Below, piece by piece: positions 1-12,019 of a stretch of 64,000 bases of DNA. Source of the stretch: Catonia carolina (taxonomy: Eukaryota; Arthropoda; Insecta; Hemiptera; Achilidae). Location: the NCBI GenBank assembly GCA_035578175.1, contig JAQMRL010000003.1:103590969-103654968 (forward strand), in the 5' to 3' direction. The position numbers were made by a program, and so were the translations under genes. The notes beneath the pieces are model-generated. The model saw only the letters and a program-made list of their open reading frames with translations. It was not told the DNA's origin and did not search any database. How positions within the stretch are numbered: the first letter of the stretch is position 1; every line of letters begins with the position of its first letter.

Positions 1-126
1 ACTTCACCTGCCTGTTATGGACAAATTAACCTGCATATTAAAACAATATGCAGTACATACTAAAAGAAATTTTAGCAATAAAAAATCACCCTTTTCAAAA
101 ATGTTCTGTTAATAAAAACATTGGTC
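1..126. other. unassigned AT-rich edge
   Basis: I see no gene, RNA or repeat of the families found elsewhere in the window. Confidence 0.4.
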
Positions 127-137
127 AAAAAGAGGCC

Positions 138-531
138 GTGTTGTTCAGGTCATCAGTTGAAAGGCTGGTTTGAACCTGTAGAGGTTTTTCTAAGTAAAAC
201 GAGGAGTGAGGTGGTTTACCATTATCTTCCTCACTGAGTGGAAAAGTACGCTTATCAGCACGCCGGGCCCTCTGAAAAGCACATATTTTTTACTCTGCAA
301 ATGACACCTTCACTTCATTCATCACAGGGTCTGGCTGTATAATGGAGTTCATTACTTTCAGAGAAGATAACTCAGATTAGTGTCTTTTACACATCTCCCT
401 CTTCTGTTCTTAAATGATTCAGTCATTTAATTGGCTGACCATGTGATGAGATACAGAACTATTTATTTTAGCCCTGCAATGAACAGATTAAGTGTAAATA
501 ATTTGATACGCCACCTGTTTGTTATGGGCAG
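138..531 (-). repeat. SINE-A copy, full length
   Basis: This is a full-length member (394 bp) of the window's most abundant retroposon, lying on the minus strand. Read on its own strand it starts CTGCCCATAACAAACAGG and ends CCTGAACAACAC. It is flanked by a perfect 11-bp target-site duplication, AAAAAGAGGCC, at 127-137 and 532-542. The TSD and the short AAC-type 3' tail indicate target-primed retroposition. No open frame is conserved as protein. I found no convincing tRNA, 5S or 7SL head, so SINE is a working label; a LINE 3' tail is the alternative. Confidence 0.8.
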
Positions 532-542
532 AAAAAGAGGCC

Positions 543-2009
543 ACTATAGTTAAAAATGATGTAACCTACAATATACTATATTACTTTTTTTAAATTATCT
601 TAAAAACTTCTTGTTGAATCATTGACTGTAAATTAACGCATGTATAGTATTGATTTATTATGTCTTTTTTTAATTTTTTTATTCATTTGAGGAAGATTAT
701 TTTCAATCAGAGTTACTAGTAAGTTCAAATTTATAGCGTTAATATGGATTTTATGATTCAAAATTCTCGCACATCTAAATACTAATGTTGAGTTTTCCAT
801 CTACATAAAGCTGTAAAAGAACAGTAGAATACCTTGAAAGAAATATTGTCTTGTATTTGTTTAAAAAAAAGTAAGATTTTGTATCTTTGTAATACTTTTG
901 ATTTTCAAAAAGTATGCGTACTTGGATCGCTTTTTTTTTACTTGGAAGGATGAAATTAAAAATAGATTAAGCTTTTATATTATTAACAATCCTGAATTTT
1001 AAACAGTATCACTTAACTCTTTCTGTTTATCTAAACAGTAATCATTTTCTAGCGTGTAGCCTGGCAAGTCAGTGTTACTTACTAATGCATTAGAACAAGA
1101 GAAAATTATAAAACGACTATGGAAAATTGTATGCTCCTCTTTTTATTAGAAGCATTTTCCATTCCATTTTCTATTAGCTTTTTGTGAAAGTCCAAAGCAC
1201 ATAACTTTATAAAATTCAATATTATTTGCATGACAAATTATTTTCTTTTTTTAATTGTTCACCATTCTTAAATAAATGTGACCGAACATTGGTATTGAAT
1301 GTGCACAGCTCATGATTTCTGTCGCCTGAGGAAGCGAGGCAGGTGGCGTAATAGAGTGTGAGCAAAACATTTGTCTTATCATGCAATACAAAAACATTTA
1401 GTCACCATGTAAACATTTATTATACACCTACGTACTATTGCTTTTCATGAAGGATACACGTGTTACAATACACAGTTTGTTGTACATTTGTGCTTGTGTA
1501 TGTGTATAACTAAGTGATTTTTATTTTGAAATTGCAAGTGTGTTAACGTGTAAAAAGTCATTTGTTTTGTGTTAGATAAATTTATCCTATGTTTTGTTTT
1601 AATGTAATGTCTTCTCGGAAAAATAAAGCGGTAATTCATTCAGAAGGGTGACACAATTATTGCATCAGTTATAGAAAACTATAACGAAGAATTGCCTAAA
1701 GGAGCATACCTGCATCCCATTAAAAAAGTTAAGAAAAGTAAAAGAGTAACTAGATTATTGAACAAATTGAAATTTTAAAAGAAAAGGTTACTTTTTAATG
1801 ACGGGAACATTATGGTAAATGTTTTTTTAATGGATAATATAATCTTTCATTGCATGCCGTAATAGAAATACCTCACACAGATCATGAGCTGGCTTGCTTA
1901 CTATAGTTTAGTACATGATTTTTATGCATTAATTTGTCACTACAACAGCAAAGAGGCATATATTAGTTTTACTAACTTTTCAGGAGAGACTTTCAAATTG
2001 TTTTACTAT
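543..2009. other. unassigned AT-rich stretch
   Basis: No gene or recognised repeat. The short frame at 1884-2093 runs into the start of a HINE-like copy and is not credible as a gene. Confidence 0.4.
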
Positions 2010-2880
2010 TTTTACTTTCTCTTGCCTTATATGAATATATTGGGAAGGAAAGTATTGTTTTCAACGGAAATACTCATTTTCAGGCCAGCTTAATCCAAAA
2101 GAAACATGCTTTTAGCAATTGGTATGTGCATGGGAACAAAATATCTCGAAAACGGAGTAGGATATGAAGTTGAAACTTGGAATGTAAGTTAGGTATCTCA
2201 CCAATACCACTAGAGGACCCGGCACGAACATTTTCATCCAAATCAGTTTACCAAAAATATTAGTTTATTAGTACAATTATCTCAATCACTTCAATGGTCT
2301 CATTGTAAAAAATCTTTTTAACCCTTACTAGACCGCACAATAATAAAATCTCGGAAGTGTAAGTACAACACTTGGTTAGACACACATGTACCACATGTGA
2401 TGGCTTCATTCAATACACAGGTGACACGATGTGATGTAGTTTTGAAGCCCTTACAGTTTACAGAAAAATCAGACTACGCGGGATTTAGAAGTCCCGGTGG
2501 TCAACTAGGCAATTTAAACTATTAATGCACAGATAAATGCAATCGTACTAAATAGAACTTGGAAGTCCCAATGGTCAAGAAAGGCGTTGCGGCCTTAAAA
2601 TGCCTTTTAGGGCAAAATCGTTTATTCGAAGGTATAGAAAATTTTAAACAAGCATTTTTTTACAACGCCTAGTTTTTGTATCAATTAGTGATTTTGTCTA
2701 TTTTGCGAAATTGGTGAAAAAAATGGCAATTTTTGAGATTTCAGCCTTAATATCCATTTTACGGCAAAAGTACCTATATAACTAGTTATAGAAAATTAAA
2801 AATTCTACAACTTTTATTTCAAGAATTTTTCTATAGTTTAGCTATCGTTAGTTAGTGATTTGAATTAGAGGTTATGCCTC
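2010..2880 (+). repeat. HINE-like element, degenerate copy B1
   Basis: The 5' part (about 2010-2275) matches the family start: ACTTTCTCTTGCC, then the AGGAAAGTATTGTTTTC block, then the GGACCCGGCACGAACATTTT block. The internal duplicated units reappear at about 2590-2880. The 300 bp between them are not family sequence. That segment holds two short direct repeats (AGAAGTCCC/GGAAGTCCC followed by GGTGGTCAA/AATGGTCAA, about 86 bp apart) that I cannot assign. The 3' hairpin end is missing. Confidence 0.6.
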
Positions 2881-3322
2881 CGAGGTTTTTTGAATTAATT
2901 TTAATCATGTCATTTAAAGATCCTTTGGCTAGTTATGTAATTTCAAATAAAAATCATTTTAAAATTTGAATGAAAATCTTGATTATTCGAAGAACAAATT
3001 TAGTCCATACAGATGGAACTTATTATAATTTGAAACTTGTGTTCACAAGTACAACAACGAGGCGACATCTCTCGAAATTATTCGTACTAATGTACAAAAG
3101 TACCGTTCATCTCCGTTAGATGGTAGTACTAGTCTGATAACGATGTAATCTTTCTGCACAAAACTGACCGGAGACTACAATTTTATGCCAAAGGTTCTAA
3201 GTTCGATTCTCAGTTTGGTCTAATATTTTTTAATGATCGCACGCATTAATATACAAAACAGTACATCTTAAAAAAATAACTCAACAAAAAACTGAGGATT
3301 TAAAAGACCTTTGCGCTTTTTT
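2881..3322. other. unassigned spacer
   Basis: AT-rich spacer between HINE-like copies; nothing recognised. Confidence 0.35.
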
Positions 3323-4204
3323 ACTTTCTCTTGCCTATATGTATATAATATAGGAAGGAAAGTATTGTTTTCATGTCGATGTTTGGAAATCGAGTTTTCA
3401 CCGGATCTACACGTTTTTAGACCCCCTGAATCCAAAAAAACATGTTTTTAGCGATTGGTCTATGTGTGCGTGTGAACCGAATATCTCAAAAACATCGTAC
3501 AAACTTGAAACTTTAGTTAGATCCCGATACGATCATTTTCATAAAAATCGGTCGACCGGAAGTAGTAGTTTATTCGTGTCATTTTCACTTTTTTGCGATT
3601 TTCTCAAAAACGGCTCCTACGATTTTTTTAAAAATCGCCTCATTTACTAAATATTTTATGCTCTACAAGATACCCCCCCCCATGTCTGCTGAAATTCTTG
3701 GTAAGGCTGTTTTTTTTTAAGATTGTGGCTGTAATATGTATTTTAGCGCAAAAATGTACATAGTAAAAATTGCAGAGAATTTAAAATCCTGCAACTTTTA
3801 TTTCAAATATTTATTGTATATCGCTTAGTATAGCGGCAATTAGCGATTTTATTATTTTTCTCACGAAAACGTAAAAATATCGATTTTTTTTACGATTTCA
3901 GGCTTAGTATGCATTTTACGACAAAAAAGTAATAATTAAACTTGCAGGAAATTAAAAGATTTAAAACTTTTATTTACAGCATTTTTCTCTACAGAGCCTA
4001 GTTTAGCGTGAAAGAGTGATTTTCCGTATTTTTAAGCCAAGCTGAGGTTGATTTTCATATGCGTCTTTCACTCATGATTAAAATCAGATTATGTTTATTA
4101 AGGTTAGTTTTTTTTTTTTATTTCTAATGTTTTATTACTAATGTTAGATTATATTGTTCGTTATTTGCATTGACAAGAGGAAATTGTGTGAGTGTCACTC
4201 ACAA
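3323..4204 (+). repeat. HINE-like element, copy B2
   Basis: Nearly full-length member of the ~927-bp family. It begins ACTTTCTCTTGCC after a run of T, carries the GT-rich patch near 3460, and contains both internal units (about 3720-3880 and 3895-4020). It ends in a degraded GGAAATTGTGTGAGTG hairpin region. The open frame at 3462-3650 is a chance frame inside the repeat. Confidence 0.75.
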
Positions 4205-4384
4205 GTTACTATTCTTAGGAAAAGGTTTTAAAGGTATGTCGATCCGTCTTAAAAAGAACGATAAAAACCTTAAAAGGAATTTTGAGAAGATTCAATTTTG
4301 GTCCGAAGTAATACATCATTAATGTTGGAGGTACTTAACCGTTACAAAATTCCTTGGTGAATGAGGAAAATTAATTGTCAAATT

Positions 4385-5044
4385 TGAACCGACGTAAACT
4401 GACGATTTTCGCTCTCGGAGAAATAGCTCAAAAACACTAGTTCATTAGTTATTTTAAAAAAAATTGCCTCGTTTTGTACTTTTTATGATCTACGTCTACA
4501 AGATGGGATAAGCGCCATGTCTGATGAAATTCTTGGGGAGGCTGCTCTCGTAGAAAAAAACTTTTTTTTAGATTGCGCCCTTAATCTGCATTGCAGGGCA
4601 AAAGTTTAAATCAAGGTACTAGAACATTTAAAAATCTACAACTTTTATTTTCAACATTTTTTGAACAACGGTTTAGCGGCAATTAGTGATTTTCGGTTTT
4701 TTTATCAAAATCGCTAAGAAATTGGATTTTTTACGATTGCGGCCTTAGTATGCATTTTACGAAAAAAGTGTAGGCCTATATAATCAAAGTTATAGAAAAT
4801 TTAAAAACTTACAACTCTTATTTCAAGAATTTTCTTCTACAGAGCCTAGTTTAGCGTCAATTAGTGATTTCCTGTATTTTTTAAGTCGAACAGAGGTTGA
4901 TTTTTATTTTGCTGCGCACATTCACTCATGATTAAAATTAGGTTATCTTCATTTTATATTGTTTATTCATTATTAAATATTTAAGTTATATTGTTCATTA
5001 TCTACATCAGCTGGAGAAAGTCGTGAGCGTGTTTCACACTAAAT
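4385..5044 (+). repeat. HINE-like element, 5'-truncated copy B3
   Basis: Starts within the family's central region (CTCAAAAACACTAG..., CTACAAGATGGGATAAGC...), continues through both internal units, and ends in a decayed hairpin (GAAAGTCGTGAGCGTGTTTC). The first ~250 bp of the family are absent. The 180 bp between B2 and B3 are unassigned. Confidence 0.7.
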
Positions 5045-5617
5045 TTTTGAAATTGTCAATATCTAACGTGAAATTTTGTTCAATTTAATTATCAGATTTC
5101 TTTATTATTTCAATATTTCCTTACTACACTGTAGATAATTCGGAACAATATATTAGTAAGTAAAGGGTTAAATAACTTTTTCCAATAAATTTTAAATTCT
5201 TTGGTAAGAAATAAAGGTGTTACAGAATTCTTTGTTATTTTATTATTATTTTTATTATGAATAATGATTTTATTCCAGTTGAGCAAAAAATTGCCTTTAT
5301 CGTGACCGGCTTCTAGTTGTATGGTATTTCCTTTTGTTTAAAAGAAGGCGTTACCGTTTACAATTGCTAAATTACTCTTACACATTCACTGAAGTGATAC
5401 AGATCTAATTGTATATTATGCACAAGTCTACTAGTCTCTACTTTTATTGTTTTAAAAATTAATGTAGACTATTAAAACTTGATATTTAAACCCGGTAATT
5501 CGGAGTCGATACTGCTTAATATAATTAAATCACTTATTCATATAATACAAATGACTGAAAAAATGTGCTTCTTTTGTCCATAAAATTCATCGTTGTTCGT
5601 CATTTATACAAATGTTT
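5045..5617. other. unassigned AT-rich spacer
   Basis: No recognised feature. Confidence 0.35.
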
Positions 5618-6552
5618 ACTTTCTCTTGCCTATGTGAATATACAAGAAGAGAAGTAAGTAAGGTACTGTTTTCAAGTCGATTTTTTAAAATTGAGTTTTC
5701 ACCGGAACGTTTTCAGACTCCCTGAACCCAAAAACATGTTTTTAGCGATTGGTCTATGTGTTTGTGTGTGTGAACAAAATATCTCACGAACAGAACATCT
5801 TACGAAGTTGAAAATTAAAACCTATGTTAGGTACTACTAGGGACCCGACACGAACATTTTCATCAAAATCGGTTCACCGGAAGTAGTTTATTCGTGTTTT
5901 TTCACTTTTTTGCTATATTCTCAAAAACTGCTACGATTTTTTTAAAAATTGCCTCATTTACTACATTTTTTATGCTCTACAAGATAGGGTAGGCGCCATG
6001 TCTGCTGAAATTCTTGGAGAGGCTGTTTTCACGTAAAAAATTTTTTTTTAAGATTGCGGCTTTAGGCCTAATACACATTTTAGCGCAAAAATGTAGCTAT
6101 ATAATAAAAGTTGTAGACAATTTAACATCCTACAACTTTTATTTCTGACATTTTTTTGTGTAACGCATAGTTTAGCGGTAATAAGCGATTTTCGGTTTTT
6201 TTTAACGAAAACTTGTAAAAAATCGATTTTATTAAGATTTCAGCCTTAGTATAAATTTTAGGACAAAAGTGTATAATCAAATACATATAAAAAATTAAAA
6301 GATCTATAACTTTTATTTAGGGAATTTTTTTTCTACAAAGCCTAGTTTAGCGTGAAAGAGTGATTTTCCGTATTTTTAGGCCAAACTGAGGTCGATTTTC
6401 ATTTTTCGTCTTTCACTGATGATTAAAATAAGGTTATGTTTTTTGAAGTTAGTTCTTTTGTTTATTTCTAATGTTTTATTACTAATGTTAGGTAATATAC
6501 TGTTCATTATTTCCATTGGCAAGAGAAAGTCGTGTGAGTGTTTCACACCAGA
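5618..6552 (+). repeat. HINE-like element, full-length copy B4
   Basis: Full-length copy (935 bp). It has the 5' end ACTTTCTCTTGCC at 5618, a (TG)n patch near 5760, two diverged internal units, the subterminal GGCAAGAGAAAGT-like inverted repeat near 6519, and the terminal hairpin GTGTGA-loop-TCACAC before CCAGA. It is flanked on both sides by T runs. The 85-codon frame at 6419-6676 runs out of the element and is not a gene. Confidence 0.8.
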
Positions 6553-7117
6553 TTTTTTTTTTAAATTTATTTTTCCTGGAGGTCAGGCAGAGTTAATAAA
6601 ATGTGAATTTGTCCATGTGATCGCTTATGCGTGTCATCTTTACTCAGTTCAGTTCGAATACAACTTGGATGGATAATAACTGGTCACGCACAGACCTTAA
6701 GCTCTGCGACCTGTTGTAGTGTAATACAGTAAAGTATGAAGCTACAATGTCATCGGGTCACTGAACATTAATCTCAACTATTACGTAATGGATTTTGTGA
6801 TTTAATCGCAAACTGTTTTTATCAAACAACCACTAACAAATGTTTTTAAATAGGCTCATGTCTGTTACATCATCTGTTTAATTTATGAGCGAATACTTTA
6901 AGTTTGAAACATTTTTCGTACATAACAGTTTTGCGGGTCATCCAGATCTTGACAGGAGAACGTATCCCATATTATTTAAACTTAACTAATAATATGCGAT
7001 ATTGATTTAAATGCTGCCAAAACAGTCAAAACTTACTACAATTAAGGTGGACTTCCGTTCATCGTGACAGAGAATGGCTTTGAAAGTGGTAAAATGAAAT
7101 TCGAGGTCAGATTTGTA
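6553..7117. other. unassigned stretch
   Basis: No recognised feature. Confidence 0.35.
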
Positions 7118-7405
7118 TTAGATTCAATTTTTTTTTTTATTCCTTATTTGTGTACGTTGCAATTTGTTCAGTTTAGAACAATAAGCAACCCCATGACCCA
7201 ATGTATGTATGGTTATGTATGTAGGTAAGTATGGTTAATTAAACCCCAACCATCAAAGTACACCGGTAACCACTGTCTAGTATTCAAATCCGTATAAAAG
7301 TAACTACCTTTACTAGGATTTGAACCAGGAACCTTCGTCTCCGAAAATCAGCTGTTAAACAGCTGATTTTGGCGACGACTTTACCTCTAGACCAACCCGG
7401 TGGGT
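7118..7405 (-). repeat. tRNA-headed SINE-D, copy 1
   Basis: On the minus strand the head reads ACCCACCGGGTTGGTCTAG (A-box-like) and continues to GGTTCAAATCCTAG (B-box-like). The family body follows (CAACCATCAAAGTACACCGG on the plus strand), and it ends in poly(A). Near-duplicate flanks GATTCAATTT (7121) and GATTCAAAATT (7409) suggest a TSD. A-box and B-box spacing fits a tRNA-derived SINE head, not a functional tRNA. Confidence 0.75.
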
Positions 7406-7777
7406 AAAGATTCAAAATTTAATGTCAAAAAACTATCCATAACAAACAGGTAGAGTATTAAATTATTTGCACTCAATCTGTTAGTTCCAGGGCTACAAAA
7501 TATAGTTCTCGTGGTCAGCCAATTAAATTACTAAATTATTTAAGAACAGAAAAGGTAGAAGTGTAAAACGCACTAGTCAGAGTTATCTCCTTTGAGAGTG
7601 ATGAATTTCATTATACAGCCAAACCCTGTCGTGAATAAAGTAAAAGTCTCATATGCAGGGTGAAAAATATGTGCTTTTCAGAGGGCCTGGTATGTTGATA
7701 AGCATACTTTTCAATTCGGTAAGGAAGGCAATAGTAAACCACCTCACTCCTATTTGTACTTAGTAGAACCTTTAGAG

Positions 7778-8437
7778 CAGTATTTTTCAACCTGTGGGTC
7801 ACGACCTCCTGAGGGGTCGCAGGGCGTATCTGGGTGGAAAGGGGAAATACGGAGAAAACATTAAAAATAGTTATAGTTATTTATTTTAATGAGACAAAAA
7901 TTGTACATTACTTTTACAACTTTTTCCAATTCAATTAACCCGAAACTTGGAGATGTTAGAATTAACAAATTTTTTAATGTTTGGATTTATTTTTGTAACT
8001 CGCAAAACGATGTCATTTTCCAGTGTCAAACGATTTCTTGATTTGGGTTTCAAATTAACCATTATAGAAAATCCTTGTACACAGTTGTAGGATGTGACAA
8101 ATGGTTTAAATGCTACTTTTGACAGTTCTGGGTATTCCTTTTTAATAGCCTACTTAATCCAAAATTTGTTGCCACAAGCATTGTTAAAAGTTAATTTCAT
8201 TCCCTGATCTTTTGATAGCTCTATCTTGATAGTTCATCAGGTATATGAACACTTAGCTCAGCATTTTGTACAGGTTGCTCATTAAACGGATTGACTCCCA
8301 CAAAGATCCACTCATATTCTTAAGTAATAATTAGAACTATTGTAGATTTTTACATTTTTTTAACATTATTCAAAAGGGGTCGGCAAAATACTCAACCTAA
8401 AAAGTGGTCGCGGTGTCTGAAAGGTTAAGAACCACTG
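7778..8437 (-). mobile_element. hAT transposon remnant inside SINE-A
   Basis: This 660-bp insertion has hAT-type terminal inverted repeats: CAGTATTTTTCAACCTGTGG at the left, and CAGTGGTTCTTAACCTTTC read inward from the right. The flanking 8-bp duplications are CTTTAGAG (7770-7777) and CTCTAGAG (8438-8445). An 8-bp TSD with CAGTGGTTC-type ends is the hAT signature. It is far shorter than an autonomous element and keeps only the 3' end of the transposase gene. Confidence 0.85.
7890..8255 (-). pseudogene. hAT transposase C-terminal (dimerisation) remnant
   Basis: Conceptual minus-strand translation gives FWIK, a stop, KKEYPELSKVAFKPF, then CVQGFSIM, KPKSRNRLTLEND and RVTKINPN. This matches the C-terminal hAT dimerisation region of ZBED/FAM200-like transposases (FW...EYP.L...L..F..TY.CE..FS.M...K...RNRL). 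Internal stops show it is dead. In a live element this domain holds the transposase dimer together. The N-terminal BED finger and catalytic core are absent from the 660-bp element. Confidence 0.8.
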
Positions 8438-8486
8438 CTCTAGAGGTTCAAACCAGCCTTTCGGCTGATACCCTAAACAACAAATT

Positions 8487-9436
8487 CAAAATGACAAATT
8501 TGGTTAGCCTTCTCCGATTAGGCACCTGAAGAAGGAACCACAACTGTATAGTTGAACTTGAACGGGAGTTAATGTATAGATTTTATATATTTTTGGTATT
8601 TAATCACCTTCGCAACTTTAGTACACAACCCACAGATGTTGGCAAGAGAAATCACTAATATTATACAATAATAATAATAAAGGATGTTGCTTTAAACTTG
8701 ATTATGTATTATAATAAAGGTATTGTAGTAATAATAGTTAGGTATTACGAAAGAAATCGTTTATAATTTATTTATAAGCGTTTACAAAGGATGGGCGCTG
8801 CGCTTGAAGCCAATTTAGTACAGTACAGGTGTGTGCTATATTATATCTGTTAGTAATATACAGTATATTAAAAAACTTTAAATAACTTGGCTTACGATGT
8901 GCATTGCTGGAACTTGTGAAAGGCGCAAACGAATTCCCACAGTACTAAACCATTCAAATACATAGGCACTGCTTGCTGCTGATGCAAATATAAGGTAACA
9001 TCTTGAATAGTTGCGATGATGCAATAGTTTGTGCTGTATCTTACAGAAGAAAGAGTATACTTTATACCATAAATATAGGAAGACGTCTGTTAAATCTTAC
9101 AACCAGATGATCATGTCAATAATTTTAAAAAATTATTTGTTTTTTTTCTTTAAAATATTACTTTCATGTATTATCGCAAATGAAGAATTTGTATTATAAA
9201 TTATATTATTATAAATCGTTACTTTTACTTTCCAAATTAATTTATTAAACTATGTTATGCCATTTTTGTTTTCTCTTTCTTTCAAAATTTATTTTGAACT
9301 TTATACATAGTAGGCCTACGTAGTAGCCTATTGGTTTAAATTTTTAAACGTTGCAGAATCATTAAATAAATTCCATGCTCATAAATAAATAACTGTATTT
9401 GTTATCAAAATATAGAAGTTACCAAAGTTAATTTTA
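8487..9436. other. unassigned AT-rich stretch
   Basis: No recognised feature apart from one TAGGCCTA palindrome at 9311. Confidence 0.35.
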
Positions 9437-9634
9437 TTGTTTAATTTTGGTGTACAAAAACTGGATACATTCGATGAGAAAAGCCAGCTGAAATGGTATT
9501 ACCACGTCAATCGAACGCTTAAAATAAGGTTGCCAAAAGGATTTTTGGAGGATACATCTAAGAATAGAAGGAATATTGGAAGGTCAAAATTTGACTTGGG
9601 AAAAGTACTTTATAGAAAAAAAATAGGGCAATAG
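9437..9634 (+). pseudogene. LINE ORF2 C-terminal fossil
   Basis: The 65-codon frame contains LKWYYHVNRTLKIRLPKGFL followed by NRRNIGRSKFDLGK. This fits the conserved tail just after the reverse transcriptase of many insect non-LTR retrotransposons (W.GHV.RM...RLPK..LE......R..GRP...W). Only this tail remains, with no RT catalytic motif, no endonuclease and no clear poly(A). The H of the GHV-type motif is kept. Frame retention over about 60 codons is the main support. Confidence 0.65.
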
Positions 9635-10015
9635 GTAAAGGAAGCTATGAAAGGTGAATATCTTTGACAAGAAAGTTTAGTATTTGGCTTCATACTCCAA
9701 CGCTGATAAAAAGTGAAGACAAACAAAAACATTTATGATATTTTTTTCAAATTTTCTTTTCTAAATTGAATCTCAAATTTTTTACCGATTTTGAGGGAGC
9801 GCCTGTGGAATCTCAAAAGTATTTTATCGCCAACCCTTATCAAATAACATCACCTGCGTAAAGCTGCATGCGTCTGGATGAAATTTGTAAAGTACAAAAA
9901 TTATTTTATGGATGTTTGATATAAATTTCAGTACAGCAACAAAATAACATGAATCGTATCACAACATTTTTGAAAACTAACCAACATTAACTAGTAAACA
10001 CATCATTAAATGAAA
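9635..10015. other. unassigned stretch
   Basis: No recognised feature. Confidence 0.3.
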
Positions 10016-10215
10016 TGAATGGTTTGCAAGGAAAGATACAGGGTAAGAGAGACGTCGGAAGACGACGAATATCCTGGCTAAACTTGAGGACTTGGTTGCA
10101 ACTTCAACTAAAGGACGATTTAATACAGAAGGGAATAGACTTATCATTACCAGAATGATTGCCAATATTAGGTAGCGGATCGGCCCTGTAAGAAGACTGG
10201 TACAAGAAAGCATGA
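10016..10215 (+). pseudogene. LINE ORF2 C-terminal fossil (GRRRISWL type)
   Basis: One frame reads GKIQGKRDVGRRRISWL then LRTWLQLQLKDDLIQKG. After a frameshift another reads IITRMIANIR. Together these match the non-LTR retrotransposon terminus GK..GRRRISWLKNLR.WF......LFRAA.....IARMIANIR, also found at 36751-36915 on the opposite strand. The small minus-strand frame at 9977-10213 is a shadow of this fossil. Confidence 0.75.
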
Positions 10216-12012
10216 AGTCAGTCTCACAAGGATACGCATAGAACTCTCTCGTTTAACACACAATCATCTTTTGCAAAAAAAAAATACCGTCGAAAATTAC
10301 TTTTGCGACAGTAATTTATCGATAAGACATCTGTTGATAGATGCAATGCTTTATAAATTTTGAGATATAAATTCAAAATTCCTAATGATATGTACAAGTG
10401 CCTAAATTAACCAACTTCAGCGTCTCAAATAATTTTGTTTTTTAAGAACAATTAATTGCTTTCATGAACTCTAAAACCTCGATTAATTTTTCTTTTACTT
10501 GGTGTTTTAATTTTTTTTGTTTTTAAGAAACTATAATGCTCTATAAACTTAATTGCGAACTTTAAAAATTGGAGTTCTTTTCTTACTCTGTTTTGTTGTA
10601 ATGTAAAGTTTCTCTTTCTGTTGCCATTTGTGTAATTATTATTTTAAAATTTCTTCTAATTAATTAATTTTTATGTTATAGTATCAGTAATTTTATATAT
10701 ATATTTTAGTAAAAATTATATAGTTTCATTTTTGTAGTCACTAATAACCTTTAATGTTGATGTGACTAAAGCACTAAAAATTTAGCTAGCAGTTTATTCT
10801 CCGAGAGGAGACGAGACACATACGGTTACCATTCCGTACGTAGGCCTTCTGTACATTGAGAAACCTAAAAGATTTTTTTAAATTTGATATAGAATATTGT
10901 TACGATTACAATTCTTCTTAACTCTTTTTGGAATTGAGAAAGTAAATAAATTCTTGTAACGACATTGAAAGTAAAACCATTCTTATGTAACTTTTACCAA
11001 AGGTGAGTAATTAAAATGTTATTACTGATGTCTTCTAAAGTGTTATTTTCATATCGTCTTTTTTATTTACCTATTTATTTATTTTTTATTTAATTAAGGA
11101 TTGATATTAAATTCTTTAAAAGAAAAAAATATTTTAGAAAGAAAGTAATGGAGTAAATTACGTTATAATTACTGTTCTGTTGTTTGATCTGTTTTTTTTA
11201 TTATATTTTTTGTAACAGCTTTTAATTTGATTACTTTTTTATTTTATTCTGTTAATAAGTTTTTTTTATTTCGATTCATTTGCAGCATCTTTTTATTTAG
11301 GATCTATTGTTGATTAAAAAAATATGTGGTGCCATAACATAGAATGTACGGTATTTATATGTCCGTTCGGGTCTTGTTTCTCAACTTTCAAAATAAAATA
11401 TCATTAAAGTACTTGAAAATTAAATTTTATTATACGTTTGGACATACGCTATATAGCTTTAGAGGACGTCTTCAACCGCAATGCGAAAATTATTTTAGAC
11501 AAAAATCGTAAAAAACAAATTTTCAGTAACTAAGTACTAAGTACATAAACGACAAATTTATTTTTGGAAAGAAAGTTAAGTATAGTAATGAAGAAATTGA
11601 AAAGGCAGGTACATATCAATGAACTATATCAAAATTTTAGTAATTTGAGCATTAGACATTAATATGATTGTACATTTTAAAACGAAATTATCCCATACAA
11701 AACAAAATTATTCGTAAAATTACAAAATGCTTGTATGTTATAAGCAGTAGTTTCATGACGACTTAAAATTCCCACGCGTACAAATCCTATTATAGAGGCA
11801 ATGAACACACACTTTCAGGTAATCCCGTGAGGAGGCTTAAGTGTAAATGGCCACGAGATCCACGTAAAATTAATAAGGACTCTTAGGACGAATAGCTTCA
11901 TCGAGTGAAAATATGTTTTTGTAGAGGTATTCAATATTTACAGTATGTTATAAATTGTTATAAGAATATAACAGCTTGTAAATTTTGAGTAAAAAAGTAC
12001 AACTAAAGAATT
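10216..12012. other. unassigned AT-rich stretch
   Basis: About 1.8 kb with no recognised gene or repeat. Confidence 0.35.
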
Positions 12013-12019
12013 TCCAATC

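Larger units (their letters stand above)
7432..8486 (+). repeat. SINE-A copy split by a hAT insertion
   Basis: SINE-A in the plus direction, from CCATAACAAACAGGTAG to CCCTAAACAACAAA. It is interrupted after its CTTTAGAG sequence (7770-7777) and resumes at CTCTAGAG (8438). The two halves together give a near full-length ~390-bp SINE-A. The minus-strand frame at 7611-7802 is a shadow of the repeat. Confidence 0.8.
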
